Positions 1-7,693 of a stretch of DNA of 64,000 nt are shown one piece after another (position 1 is the first letter of the stretch; every line of letters starts with the position of its first letter). The DNA lies in assembly GCA_937949555.1 (NCBI GenBank), contig CALEDV010000010.1, positions 1-64,000 on the forward strand. Direction: 5' to 3'. This DNA comes from an uncultured bacterium (GTDB lineage Bacteria > Nitrospirota > Thermodesulfovibrionia > Thermodesulfovibrionales > Dissulfurispiraceae). Both the position numbers and the translations under genes were made by a program. The notes beneath the pieces were generated by a model that was given only the letters and a program-made list of their open reading frames with translations, ran no database searches and was not told the DNA's origin.

Positions 1-117
1 AAGGGGGCAAAGGCCTTTCAAAAGTATCAACAAAAAACCAAGACTAATGCTGACAAATGCCTGAAGGCTGAGGTAATATCAAAATTAGGACAGGCCTTTG
101 ACATGTCCTACTGTTGA
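1..117 (+). CDS. C-terminal end of an unidentified gene (cut by window edge)
   Basis: Frame 1 is open from the first base to a TGA at 115-117 and gives 38 residues rich in Lys and Gln, ending in a Cys. It lies on the same strand as the response regulator that starts about 60 bases later, so the two could share a transcript. I recognise no domain. It could be chance read-through, but the absence of stops and the position just upstream of a same-strand gene make a real gene end plausible. Confidence 0.4.
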   Translation, partial: KGAKAFQKYQQKTKTNADKCLKAEVISKLGQAFDMSYC

Positions 118-177
118 AACGAAATGTAGGAATATACACAGGAGGTAGAGCTTTTAGCAAAAAAGGGGGATTTGTAT

Positions 178-948
178 ATGAAAATCAACGAGGAATTATT
201 CAAAGAGGTCTCTGTGCTTTTTGTAGATGACGACCCTAACATCTTAGATAATGTCTCTAAGTTCCTTAACAGACGATTTGCCAAGGTATACATTGCAAGA
301 AACGGCAAAGAGGGCATTGAGGCCTTTGAACAATACAGACCAGACATAGTAATCACAGACATCCAGATGCCCTTTATGAATGGCCTTGGCTTAGCAAGAC
401 TCATCAAGGGTATTAATCCAGAGACACCGGTCATTATCACAACCGCCTATACAGAAATACCCTATCTAATGGAGGCTATAGAGATAGGGATTGATGGCTA
501 TATCTCAAAACCCATATTAAACGAGACACTATATGAGACCCTTCGCAAAAATACCTTGAGGTTTGTATACAGAAAGATGATGGAGGCAAAAAACAGATTA
601 GTTCAGACTGTGATGGATTGGAATCCTAATTTTTCCATTTTGATAAGCGGAGAGAATCTGAATTATATCAACAAGTATCTATTGAATTTTTTTGGTTACA
701 AGACCATGGAGGAATTTTTTGAACATCATGAATGCCTTCAGGAATTCATCGTAGCCCTCGGTAAGGAAGAAGAGCGATACAAGACCTCAGACAAATGGTT
801 CAAACAAATTATAGATAATCCAGAGATACAACATAAAGTATATCTAAAGTCCATAGAGGGCAATGATGCTGTCCCCTATCTTGTAAAATTCCAATACTTC
901 AAAGAGATAGACCAATACCTCTTTGCCTTTATAGAAATAGCGCAGTAG
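178..948 (+). CDS. Response regulator with PAS-like C-terminal half
   Basis: 256 residues. Residues 11-125 are a receiver domain: an acidic DDD cluster near 17-19, phospho-acceptor Asp61 in TDIQMP, a TT pair near 88-89 and Lys111 before Pro. The second half (about 140-256) looks like a PAS-type sensor fold (NYINKYLLNFFGYKTMEEF), with no DNA-binding or kinase motif. It is therefore probably a signalling relay rather than a transcription factor. I start it at the ATG at 178, which follows a purine-rich AAAAGGGGGA; an in-frame TTG at 172 is possible. The receiver resembles that of the hybrid kinase at 3385-5352. Downstream on the same strand was a PhnD-like periplasmic protein gene, now broken. 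Confidence 0.8.
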   Translation: MKINEELFKEVSVLFVDDDPNILDNVSKFLNRRFAKVYIARNGKEGIEAFEQYRPDIVITDIQMPFMNGLGLARLIKGINPETPVIITTAYTEIPYLMEAIEIGIDGYISKPILNETLYETLRKNTLRFVYRKMMEAKNRLVQTVMDWNPNFSILISGENLNYINKYLLNFFGYKTMEEFFEHHECLQEFIVALGKEEERYKTSDKWFKQIIDNPEIQHKVYLKSIEGNDAVPYLVKFQYFKEIDQYLFAFIEIAQ

Positions 949-999
949 ATAGGCAATGAGCAAGGGCATACAAAGATACACATAGGAGGTTAACACATC

Positions 1000-1119
1000 A
1001 TGAGATTGCTATTGATTGTCCTTACCCTATCAGTCGCTCTGTTGATACCCATCAATGCCATTGCCGAGGTCTCAGGAGAATATACCATTGCAGTCGTGCC
1101 ACAATTTACAGCCCTTTAG
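1000..1119 (+). pseudogene. Truncated PhnD-like substrate-binding protein (5' end only)
   Basis: A good Shine-Dalgarno (AGGAGG at 984-989) precedes an ATG at 1000. The 39-residue product has a clear signal peptide (MRLLLIVLTLSVALL...AIAE) followed by YTIAVVPQFTAL, the start typical of phosphate/phosphonate (PhnD-family) periplasmic binding proteins, which are about 300 residues. It hits TAG at 1117-1119 exactly where the sequence becomes an unrelated GC-rich cysC remnant. I infer that an insertion or recombination removed the rest. It follows the response regulator closely, and PhnD-like sensors often sit beside two-component genes. Confidence 0.6.
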
Positions 1120-1303
1120 CCTCAGGATGTACAAAAAGGCCCGGGCCGGTCTGATTAAAAACTACACCGGTATCTCCGCCCCCTACGAGCCTTAGGAGCC
1201 TCCTACCAACCCGGACCTGCACCTGAACACCAGCACTGTCACGGTGGAAGAATGCCTGGCGCAGGTGATGGAGTTGCTTCGGGAGCGTGGGGTGGTGAGG
1301 TGA
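1118..1303 (+). pseudogene. cysC: Adenylylsulfate kinase (CysC) C-terminal fragment
   Basis: Reading the frame of the ATG at 1127 gives MYKKARAGLIKNYTGISAPY, then NPDLHLNT and VEECLAQVMELLRERGV, ending at TGA 1301-1303. This is the C-terminal third of APS kinase (which phosphorylates adenylylsulfate to PAPS). An in-frame TAG at 1193-1195 sits between two copies of GAGCCT, which looks like a small duplication. The N-terminal ATP-binding part is missing, so it is non-functional. The base composition is visibly richer in G+C than the flanking genome, which marks it as foreign. Confidence 0.7.
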
Positions 1304-1396
1304 TTTTGAGTCCTCTCGCCTGTGCCGACCTTTGCGTATCGTGAATAAATAAGGTCTAACTTTACAATTTCACAGCATAACAAGTATTATGGCTTC

Positions 1397-2563
1397 ATGA
1401 TCAAACGTGAAATTGCCGATGAATTGAAACGCTCTGCCACCGAATATCCAGTGGTGACCCTTCTGGGCCCTCGTCAGTCGGGTAAGACGACGCTGGCGCG
1501 CATGACCTTTCCAGATAAGCCTTGGGTATCTCTGGAAGACCCTGATGTGCGCATGGTGGCCGAGGCCGATCCACGGGGTTTTTTGGCTCAGTACTCCGAT
1601 GGAGCAATCCTTGACGAGGTGCAGCGCTTGCCTGTTTTGCTTTCTTACCTGCAAGGGGTGGTAGATAGGGAAGGCGGCAAGGGGCGCTTCATCCTCACCG
1701 GAAGCCACCAGCCACGTTTGCACGAGGCAATCAGTCAATCGCTGGCGGGCCGCACCGCCGTGCTAACGCTCTGGCCCTTTTCGCTTGGCGAACTGCGCCA
1801 GTATGCTGCGCTTTCGAACCCTTTTGATATTATCGTGCGCGGTTGTTATCCGCGCGTGCACGAAGACAGGCTCGATCCGCGCCGTTTTTACAACGGCTAT
1901 CTGCAAACTTATGTTGAGCGCGATGTGCGCGCCTTAATCCAGTTGCGCGACCTGTCGACCTTCCAGAAGTTTCTCCTCTTGCTGGCGGGGCGGGTCGGAC
2001 AGTTGGTGAACATGGCCTCGCTCGCGAACGATGTCGGGGTGGCGGCGCCGACGATTCGTCAATGGCTGTCGGCGCTGGCGGCATCTTATCTGGTGTTCGA
2101 ACTGCCGCCATGGTTCGAGAACATTGGAAAACGGCTCATCAAGTCGCACAAGCTCTATTTCACCGATGTGGGCCTGGCTGCCTTTTTGCTGGGCATCCAT
2201 ACCCCAGAGCAGGCCAGCCGAGATCCTTTGCGCGGAAACCTGTACGAAAATCTGATCATCCTTGATGTGCTGAAGCGGCTGTGCAACGCTGGACAACGTC
2301 CAGAACTGTATTTTTATCGCGACACCCACGGCAACGAGGTAGATCTGCTGATAGGGCAGGGCAGGCAATTGATGCCGGTAGAAATCAAGTCAGCCAGTAC
2401 GTTTTCCGTCGCTTTCCTCAAGGGGATCCAAAGATTCACCGATGCTGTTGGAAAAGAGCGAGTGGGTAAGGGCTTAGTGCTTTTCAATGGCGAGCAAAGC
2501 TATCAGATACAAGGTGTGCGGGTGATCAATCCCTTGCGGGAGAAGGACTGGCTGACGCTTTAA
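1397..2563 (+). CDS. AAA-family ATPase with DUF4143 domain
   Basis: 388 residues, full length for the AAA_14/DUF4143 family. Walker A is GPRQSGKT (24-31), Walker B AILDEVQ (70-76), with the sensor-like FILTGSHQ following. The C-terminal part has GNEVDLL and PVEIKSAS, a degenerate PD-(D/E)xK nuclease-like signature common in this family. The cellular role is unknown; such genes are scattered, often mobile, and sometimes proposed to act in defence or toxin-antitoxin-like functions. The strong G+C bias and GCG/CGC-rich codons differ from every neighbour, so it was very probably acquired horizontally. No clear ribosome-binding site precedes the ATG. Confidence 0.85.
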   Translation: MIKREIADELKRSATEYPVVTLLGPRQSGKTTLARMTFPDKPWVSLEDPDVRMVAEADPRGFLAQYSDGAILDEVQRLPVLLSYLQGVVDREGGKGRFILTGSHQPRLHEAISQSLAGRTAVLTLWPFSLGELRQYAALSNPFDIIVRGCYPRVHEDRLDPRRFYNGYLQTYVERDVRALIQLRDLSTFQKFLLLLAGRVGQLVNMASLANDVGVAAPTIRQWLSALAASYLVFELPPWFENIGKRLIKSHKLYFTDVGLAAFLLGIHTPEQASRDPLRGNLYENLIILDVLKRLCNAGQRPELYFYRDTHGNEVDLLIGQGRQLMPVEIKSASTFSVAFLKGIQRFTDAVGKERVGKGLVLFNGEQSYQIQGVRVINPLREKDWLTL

Positions 2564-2715
2564 TGCAAAAAATAATTTTTTTGGGGGGGTCAGGTCTTGA
2601 AATATAAGAAAAATGCGAAAGGGTCACCTCTGAGGGCACAAGGAGGTAGAGGGAATTCTGCCCGCTGAGCCCGTTAATGGAATTGGTTCAGATTTTTTCA
2701 AGAAATACACAGCGG
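2564..2715. other. Intergenic tail of the foreign patch
   Basis: No gene seen. It begins with an A/T run and a G run followed by GGGGTCAGGTCTTG, a sequence I associate with the flanks of REP-associated tyrosine transposase genes. No transposase is visible. It probably includes the right-hand junction of the foreign segment, but I cannot place the exact base. Confidence 0.3.
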
Positions 2716-2762
2716 CAGTTGGTAAATGCAGAGGGCGAGCCAGACTCAAAATTTACCAACTG
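2716..2762. repeat. 12-bp perfect inverted repeat at the 3' side of tRNA-Ser
   Basis: CAGTTGGTAAAT at 2716-2727 is the exact reverse complement of ATTTACCAACTG at 2751-2762, with a 23-base spacer. The right arm enters the encoded CCA end of the tRNA. There is no T-run, so it is not a classical terminator. It could be a processing hairpin or the trace of an integration event at the tRNA end. Confidence 0.6.
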
Positions 2763-2850
2763 GCGGAGAGGCAGGGATTCGAACCCTGGGTGAGTTTAAC
2801 CCCACACACGATTTCCAGTCGTGCACCTTCAACCGCTCGGTCACCTCTCC
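2761..2850 (-). tRNA. tRNA-Ser (anticodon GGA)
   Basis: Read on the minus strand it starts GGAGAGGTGACCGAGCGGTT. The anticodon stem is CACGA/TCGTG around loop CTGGAAA, giving anticodon GGA. The variable arm is long, as serine tRNAs require. The T-loop is GGTTCGAATCC, and the acceptor strand closes with CCTCTCC followed by G and an encoded CCA. It decodes UCC and UCU. It lies 85 bases downstream of the FmdB-type gene on the same strand and borders a foreign patch, which fits tRNA ends as integration targets. Confidence 0.95.
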
Positions 2851-2935
2851 AGGCGAGACACTCATCAATTGTTAATTAGAACAACCCGCTTTCAGAGCAA
2901 TGATTTTTTAGGCAGACCGCCTAACAAGCAGGTCC

Positions 2936-3136
2936 TCAGCCACCGCTAACCCTGCCACCCACAGACAAGGCTTGGCTGTCACTGCCCAAGGAACAACAAC
3001 TAAAGGAAGATATTTTTTTCTGGACCTCCTCAGAGCCGCACTTGGGACACTTAGTGCCCTCAGTTTTTGCATTGATGCCCTGAAGGGTTGCGAAACTCTC
3101 CTTGCATTTGGTACAAAGGTATTCATATATGGGCAT
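2936..3136 (-). CDS. FmdB-family zinc ribbon protein
   Basis: 66 residues. MPIYEYLCTKC followed by CPKCG gives the CxxC...CxxC zinc ribbon that starts nearly all FmdB/CxxC_CxxC_SSSS proteins, and the Ser/Gly-rich tail is also typical. The family is widespread and often annotated as a putative regulatory protein; its exact role is not established. The start is secured by GGAGGTGAT (complement at 3141-3149), a near-perfect match to the 16S anti-Shine-Dalgarno, and a good sigma-70-type promoter lies just upstream. Confidence 0.9.
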   Translation of the reverse strand: MPIYEYLCTKCKESFATLQGINAKTEGTKCPKCGSEEVQKKISSFSCCSLGSDSQALSVGGRVSGG

Positions 3137-3159
3137 TTATATCACCTCCGCAATGTTTT

Positions 3160-3189
3160 ATTATTTCACTGTGTGCCCATTGAAGTCAA
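3160..3189 (-). promoter_or_regulatory. Predicted sigma-70 promoter of the FmdB gene
   Basis: On the minus strand, TTGACT (3184-3189) and AATAAT (3160-3165) are separated by 18 bases, and the ribosome-binding site of the zinc ribbon gene follows. One mismatch in each hexamer. Confidence 0.5.
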
Positions 3190-3384
3190 TTGCCCTTTTA
3201 TCGTAATGCTTATTTTGGTTGGCTGACTCTATTTAATTATTTAATAATCAAGGGCCATAAATTCAAAACTGTTATCGCCTATTAATCAGGCTGGAGAAGG
3301 GATATTAGCGGGTCTCATCAAAGTCTTAGGACAACTAAAAAATAACCAAACAGTGATAGGCTCTCAAAGGGGCCAATGATAACC
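3190..3384. other. Gene-free stretch between the FmdB gene and the hybrid kinase
   Basis: About 195 bases, AT-rich. I see no convincing terminator for the hybrid kinase that ends at 3385, no ORF and no RNA gene. Confidence 0.4.
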
Positions 3385-5352
3385 CTATTTATCCCTGTCA
3401 AGCACCTCCCTTATCTTCCTTAACAATATATTTGGGCTTACAGGTTTTGGGAGAAAATTTATTCCCTCCTCAAGCATATTTCTTTTGCTTAATATCTCTG
3501 TTGCATAACCGCTTGTAAAGATTGCCTTAATGTCCGGTTTTAGCTTGCGGATCTGTTCGTATGCATCTTTACCATTTTTCTTGGGCATAATAACATCAAA
3601 CAACAATAGGTCAATATCCTCCTTGTTAGCCTTGAATTTTATTATCGCCTCCTCCCCATCAATTGCCTCTATTACTTTGTATCCATGATTTAATAGTATT
3701 TCCTTTGTAATTGCCCTTACATCTTCACTATCTTCAGCAAGCAGAACCGTTTCTGTACCATAAGGTATATCGTTTTCATCTCTCTCATTATCCTTTGCCT
3801 CTGTAAATGTCTTAGAAACCAGCGGGATGTATATCCTAAAGTCTGTCCCTTTGGTACGATAACTGGAGACAAATATATAGCCGTTATGCTGTTTTATTAT
3901 TCCATACACCATCGCAAGACCAAGCCCCGTACCTTTACCCTTTTCTTTTGTGGTAAAAAAGGGCTCAAAGATCCTATTAAGGGTCATCTCATCCATGCCT
4001 ACTCCTGTATCGGTAATCCTCAAAAGGGCATATATCTTATCCGGTTTTACGCCCTCAAATCCCCTTTCTTTTATGGGAGAAAGGCTTGTGGCAACAGTCA
4101 ATGTCCCTCCCTCAGGCATTGCATCCCTTGCGTTAGTGGCAAGGTTCATGATTACTTGCTCAATCTGTCCAGGGTCTACAAATACCATAATATCTTCATT
4201 GTGTAAATCCATCCTTAGTTGGATATCCTCACCAATAAGCCTTGATAGCAGCCTTTCCGTGCCTAAGATTATATCATTGAGATTGACCTGTTTTGGTGAT
4301 AGGATCTGTTTTCTGCTAAAGGCAAGCAGGCTCTTTGTCAGGACAGAGGCCTTTTCTGCAGCATTAAGAATCTGGTCAAGATACAATCTGTTTTGATCAT
4401 CGGGAGATAGGTTGTTTTTCGTCAAACTGCCATATCCGATTATGGCTGTCAGAATATTATTGAAATCATGGGCTATCCCTCCTGTTAATTGCCCAACGGC
4501 TTCCATCTTTTGTGCCTGATGGAGTTGATCAGCAAGACTTCTCCGTTCGGTAATGTCCTGAAGGATAAGGATGCTTGCAACGATGTTGTTCTTAGAATCC
4601 ATTACAGGCGCAGCGCTTGCAATAACCCATCTAATTTCACCGGAATCCCGTTTTATTATCATCTCCACATCCTTTACTGTGGAGCCGTTCATAATGGCAA
4701 GGGACTGGGGTAACTCGTAGTATTTATACCTTCTTCCATCGGCATGGAAAAAGTTCCATTTCTCAGGCTGCTCAATCATGGAGATATTTGTGAGTTTGGC
4801 ATTGGTCTCTCCTCTGATAGAGAGGGCTGCCGCATTGGCAATTCTTATATTGCCAGTAGGGGCATCAAAAACAAGTATTCCAGAGGGTGACTGCTCTATG
4901 GCAGCCCTTAGCAACGCCTGGATAGTAACCGTAGCATTTTCCTGCTCTTGTAGCCTCTTTGTAAGCTCTATCTCATCGGCGTATCTTTTAAAGGACCTTA
5001 GCAGCTTGTTCTTGTCAATAGGTTTGAGGACATAGCTGTCTATACCAATATCTATTGCCCGCAAGAGATTCTCTGTGTCTCCATAGGCAGTGGTAACGAT
5101 GATAGGGGCATCTTTCTTGAGAGCCTTGATCTTTGCAGCCATCTCAAGGCCATCCATAATAGGCATTCTTATATCCGTCAGGACGATGTCAGGCCTGAGT
5201 TTTTCATACATCATAAAACCCTCAAGTCCATTCTCTGCAGTGTGTATCTCTCTGACATTCTTTGAGAGAATATTCACAAGCATATTCCTTATGAAAAGGT
5301 CGTCTTCTACATAAAGAAGAGATACGTCAAGCATGTGGGATTTATTTTGCAT
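3385..5352 (-). CDS. Hybrid sensor histidine kinase (receiver-PAS-kinase-receiver)
   Basis: 655 residues, soluble. Domain order: receiver (about 8-125; phospho-acceptor Asp60 in TDIRMP, Lys110), short coiled coil, PAS (about 148-270, ending QDITERR), HisKA with His295 in GGIAHDFNN, HATPase (N box NLATNARDAMP; G boxes DTGVGMDE and GKGTGLGLAM), and a C-terminal receiver with Asp586 in FDVIMP. The C-terminal receiver followed by SGY and LPKP is typical of cytoplasmic NtrB-like hybrid kinases. The gene stands alone: no neighbour is an obvious target. The N-terminal receiver is similar to that of the regulator at 178-948, so the two may belong to one phosphorelay. Methionine 7 is an alternative start. 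Confidence 0.9.
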   Translation of the reverse strand: MQNKSHMLDVSLLYVEDDLFIRNMLVNILSKNVREIHTAENGLEGFMMYEKLRPDIVLTDIRMPIMDGLEMAAKIKALKKDAPIIVTTAYGDTENLLRAIDIGIDSYVLKPIDKNKLLRSFKRYADEIELTKRLQEQENATVTIQALLRAAIEQSPSGILVFDAPTGNIRIANAAALSIRGETNAKLTNISMIEQPEKWNFFHADGRRYKYYELPQSLAIMNGSTVKDVEMIIKRDSGEIRWVIASAAPVMDSKNNIVASILILQDITERRSLADQLHQAQKMEAVGQLTGGIAHDFNNILTAIIGYGSLTKNNLSPDDQNRLYLDQILNAAEKASVLTKSLLAFSRKQILSPKQVNLNDIILGTERLLSRLIGEDIQLRMDLHNEDIMVFVDPGQIEQVIMNLATNARDAMPEGGTLTVATSLSPIKERGFEGVKPDKIYALLRITDTGVGMDEMTLNRIFEPFFTTKEKGKGTGLGLAMVYGIIKQHNGYIFVSSYRTKGTDFRIYIPLVSKTFTEAKDNERDENDIPYGTETVLLAEDSEDVRAITKEILLNHGYKVIEAIDGEEAIIKFKANKEDIDLLLFDVIMPKKNGKDAYEQIRKLKPDIKAIFTSGYATEILSKRNMLEEGINFLPKPVSPNILLRKIREVLDRDK

Positions 5353-5499
5353 AGCTTTTCAATAATATAGCATCTTCCTAAAAATAACAACAAAGCTTCC
5401 CTCAAGGGTAAATAAGAATAGCTTTTCGCCCTTTTTGTTAATCTCCAAAGGGCAGTTTTATACTTTCTTTCACGGTTATTCTCTCATTTATAATCACAG
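5353..5499. other. Intergenic region before the signalling operon end
   Basis: Contains a 7-bp inverted repeat, GCCCTTT/AAAGGGC around position 5440, with only a short T-run on the plus side. It could be a weak terminator of the leftward operon, but the call is poor. It also holds the promoter region of the hybrid kinase. Confidence 0.25.
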
Positions 5500-5694
5500 T
5501 TAAGCCCGGCCTGAGGACTTGTTTTCTGAGGGGCTTACCTTTTTCAACTTAAATCCCCGGCACTGTTCCCCAGAGGCAAGATAGACCTCCTTAGAAGGGA
5601 TAACCCTTGACTTAAAGGACATCAGTTTACAGCCATAGGGGAACTCCTTAATCCAGGTGATAAAAAAGTGGGCACACTTAAAACAATCAATCAT
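5500..5694 (-). CDS. Small Cys-containing protein (FKC..FxITW..FPYGC family)
   Basis: 64 residues beginning MIDCFKCAHFFITWIKEFPYG and continuing CKLMSFKSR, then ASGEQCRGF. Four cysteines lie in a CxxC...C...C pattern, suggesting a small metal- or Fe-S-binding protein. I recall short proteins of this pattern in anaerobic bacteria, sometimes mislabelled uracil-DNA glycosylase; no function is established. The ATG at 5692-5694 overlaps the stop of the response regulator (ATGATTGA), so it is translationally coupled as the last gene of the operon. A longer frame that runs back over the regulator is not the real start. Confidence 0.75.
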   Translation of the reverse strand: MIDCFKCAHFFITWIKEFPYGCKLMSFKSRVIPSKEVYLASGEQCRGFKLKKVSPSENKSSGRA

Positions 5695-6061
5695 TAGCCT
5701 CAACAATACTACGAACAACCTCAAGCAGCTCATCGGGAGTAAAGGGCTTTTCAAGATAAAAAAGGGCGCCCCTGTCAATGGCTTTTTGACTTTGTTCAAT
5801 AGTGTGGTATCCTGACATAAGTATTACCTTTTGCAGGGGATCCTTGTCTTTGATCCTCCTTAGAACCTCAAACCCATCAATCCCTGGCATCTTATTATCC
5901 ACAATTACAAGGGCAAATCTACCCCTATCGAAGATCTCTAATCCCTCTAATCCAGACAGAGCGGTCTCCACTTCATAACCCTCGCTCTTCAGAGCCCTTT
6001 GACAACTAAGGGTTATTATCACCTCATCATCTATAACAAGTATCTTTTTTGCCCTTAGCAA
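5687..6061 (-). CDS. Single-domain response regulator
   Basis: 124 residues, receiver only. Acidic pair DD near 11-12, phospho-acceptor Asp55 in VDNKMPG, and a Lys followed by PF near the end. There is no output domain, so it must act through protein contact. It starts with TTG and overlaps the preceding ATPase gene by 7 bases, and it overlaps the following small Cys gene by 8. It is the natural partner of the membrane histidine kinase that begins the same operon (8497-9675). Confidence 0.85.
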   Translation of the reverse strand: MLRAKKILVIDDEVIITLSCQRALKSEGYEVETALSGLEGLEIFDRGRFALVIVDNKMPGIDGFEVLRRIKDKDPLQKVILMSGYHTIEQSQKAIDRGALFYLEKPFTPDELLEVVRSIVEAND

Positions 6062-6591
6062 TGGCTTATACCACTGTTTACATGATTCTTGATAAAGTCC
6101 AAGATAGGCGGAGAGGTTATATCCTGATCCTCAAGCCCCCTTTTTAACTCTGCCGTATTAATCTCATAGGTGTAGTCGGCTTTCTTGTATATAAGTTCGT
6201 AATCAATCTCAGGATGTCCCGCAATAAGGGTAACGATTGTAGCGCCCAGATCTCCAAGGGGTTTCATATCCATATGACTCCTCTGAAAGGTTGCCTGTAT
6301 CTTTGTTCCTCCACCGGGGGTAGAGATTATACTCAACCTCCCATTACACTCCTCTGCCGACTGCGCCAATAGAGGAATCCCCAAGCCAAAGTTTCTGACC
6401 CTCTTTGTGGTGAAAAAGGGATCCAATACCCTTTTTAGTGTCTCCTCGTCCATTCCAACCCCGTTATCGGTTATCCTTATTGTCAGGGTGTCAGCCCTTT
6501 CATCTTCAACTATCTCTATATTAATCAGGTCAGCCTTTGCAGCGATAGAGTTTTCTGCTATATCGAGTATATGTAAAGACAGATCCTCCAT
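6055..6591 (-). CDS. HATPase_c protein of the hydrogenase-associated type
   Basis: 178 residues. Starts MEDLSLHILDIAENSI; the Bergerat-fold boxes are visible: N box ENSI, G1 DNGVGMDE, G2 NFGLGIPLL, with DPFFTTK between them. There is no dimerisation His, so it is an ATP-binding module rather than a complete kinase. The C-terminal extension (HPEIDYELIYKK) is typical of the ATPase found next to PHP and DRTGG genes in [FeFe]-hydrogenase loci of clostridia and deltaproteobacteria. Here it ends 2 bases before the PHP gene's 3' end, and all genes are tightly packed. Confidence 0.8.
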   Translation of the reverse strand: MEDLSLHILDIAENSIAAKADLINIEIVEDERADTLTIRITDNGVGMDEETLKRVLDPFFTTKRVRNFGLGIPLLAQSAEECNGRLSIISTPGGGTKIQATFQRSHMDMKPLGDLGATIVTLIAGHPEIDYELIYKKADYTYEINTAELKRGLEDQDITSPPILDFIKNHVNSGISHC

Positions 6592-6592
6592 A

Positions 6593-7333
6593 CTATTCCC
6601 TCCTTACCCTAAGTCTGTCTTTTTCTTTAAAAGCCGCAGCAATCCCCTTGAAAGACAATTCATCAAGTTTAAACATTGTGTATGCTATCCCAATGTCATT
6701 TAGTGTGTGGGCATCGGAGTTCCTAAGCCAGGGGAGATGACGGTAACTTGCAAAACGCTCTAAGGCTGCTTTCATGCTTATACTATAGGAAATCTCCAGG
6801 GCATCTATTGCAACCTCTGGGGGTATAAATCCAAGTTGAGATATTAAACTGAAGCATTCCCTATCCACATGACTCGCCACAGCCAATCCTCCACATCGGT
6901 GTATCTTAGTTACAATATCTGCTGCACTTAATGAGGTTGCTCCAAAAAGTGTTTTTCCATTAAAGTCCAGTATCTCTTCATCTTCGTTGACCACCAGCTG
7001 GTATACAGGGTCTTGATTTGCGAGGCCATCTTCAGGTAAAGACCTATAAACAAGGCTCTGCATCTCCATAGCACAGTCCAATGTCTCAAAAAGGGCAAGT
7101 ATATGCACCTCCTCTTTGGAGGTTATCTCCATAGCAGGAATCAACAGGATCCCTTCCCTGTCCGCTATAAGAGAGGCTGTCAGGAGATTTTCGGCTGAAT
7201 TATGGTCTGCTATAGCAATTACCTGAAGCCCTATCTCCTTTGCCCTTTTTATTATTCTAAGGGGAGTAATATCAATATCTGCACAAGCAGAAAGACAGGA
7301 ATGTATATGAAGGTCTGCCTTGAAGTATCTCAA
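6593..7333 (-). CDS. PHP-domain phosphoesterase
   Basis: 246 residues. Metal-binding motifs of the PHP family are in order: DLHIHSCLS at 7-15, ADHNS near 42, a Glu in AMEIT, ASHVDRE in the middle and NSDAH near the end. These proteins hydrolyse phosphate esters using two or three divalent metals. The version with the CLSxCA insertion belongs to the set found beside DRTGG and RsbW-like genes in hydrogenase operons. The substrate is unknown. The ORF opens with TTG without a strong ribosome-binding site, so the start is slightly uncertain; the HIH motif fixes it to within a few residues. Confidence 0.85.
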   Translation of the reverse strand: MRYFKADLHIHSCLSACADIDITPLRIIKRAKEIGLQVIAIADHNSAENLLTASLIADREGILLIPAMEITSKEEVHILALFETLDCAMEMQSLVYRSLPEDGLANQDPVYQLVVNEDEEILDFNGKTLFGATSLSAADIVTKIHRCGGLAVASHVDRECFSLISQLGFIPPEVAIDALEISYSISMKAALERFASYRHLPWLRNSDAHTLNDIGIAYTMFKLDELSFKGIAAAFKEKDRLRVRRE

Positions 7334-7357
7334 AATTCAGTTATGTAAGGCCTGCTT

Positions 7358-7693
7358 TTATTGAGAAAGCAAGGTGTATATCTTTCCGGCTGCCTCAAAG
7401 GTGCTCCCGGAAAAAACAAGTATCGTCATTTTTTCCTTCTCTGCCCTCTTTGCAGTCTCCTCTTCTGGCCTTCTGTTGTTAGTAAGAATTATCGCTGATA
7501 ATCCTTTTATAACCGATACAGCCACTATGTTTGGATGTATCTGCAAGGTTATCCATATTTCTCCCTCTTTGCTCTTTGCCATTACATCAGACAACAGGTC
7601 GCTTATATAGCACCCTTTGACCATCCTTTCCATGTCACCCTTAACTGCCACCTGTGCCCCTAAACTTTCAACTACCTGAGCGACTGTTATCAT
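7358..7693 (-). CDS. DRTGG-domain protein (second copy)
   Basis: 111 residues, starting MITVAQVVESLGAQVAVKG, with YISDLLSDVMA and IVAVSVIKGLSAIILTN. This is the short stand-alone DRTGG fold, related to the middle domain of some phosphotransacetylases and likely to bind a small ligand. Its ATG overlaps the stop of the RsbW-like gene (ATGA). With the copy at 8129-8494 it brackets the RsbW-like ATPase, the usual arrangement in hydrogenase loci. Confidence 0.75.
   Translation of the reverse strand: MITVAQVVESLGAQVAVKGDMERMVKGCYISDLLSDVMAKSKEGEIWITLQIHPNIVAVSVIKGLSAIILTNNRRPEEETAKRAEKEKMTILVFSGSTFEAAGKIYTLLSQ

Noticed and set aside
2680-2830. Plus-strand peptide across the tRNA (containing WRRGRDSNP)
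   Set aside because: This is the well-known false peptide produced by translating the antisense of a tRNA T-arm.
2908-2930. Inverted repeat TTAGGC/GCCTAA after the FmdB gene
   Set aside because: On the strand of the FmdB gene the stem is followed by A residues, not T, so it cannot be a standard terminator.
5430-5465. Possible terminator GCCCTTT/AAAGGGC after the DRTGG operon
   Set aside because: The better T-run is on the plus side, where no gene ends, and the stem is short; kept only as a remark.
5500-5799. 99-residue minus-strand frame covering part of the response regulator
   Set aside because: Its first third lies out of frame inside the receiver gene; only the part from the ATG at 5694 has the coupled start and Cys pattern of a real gene.
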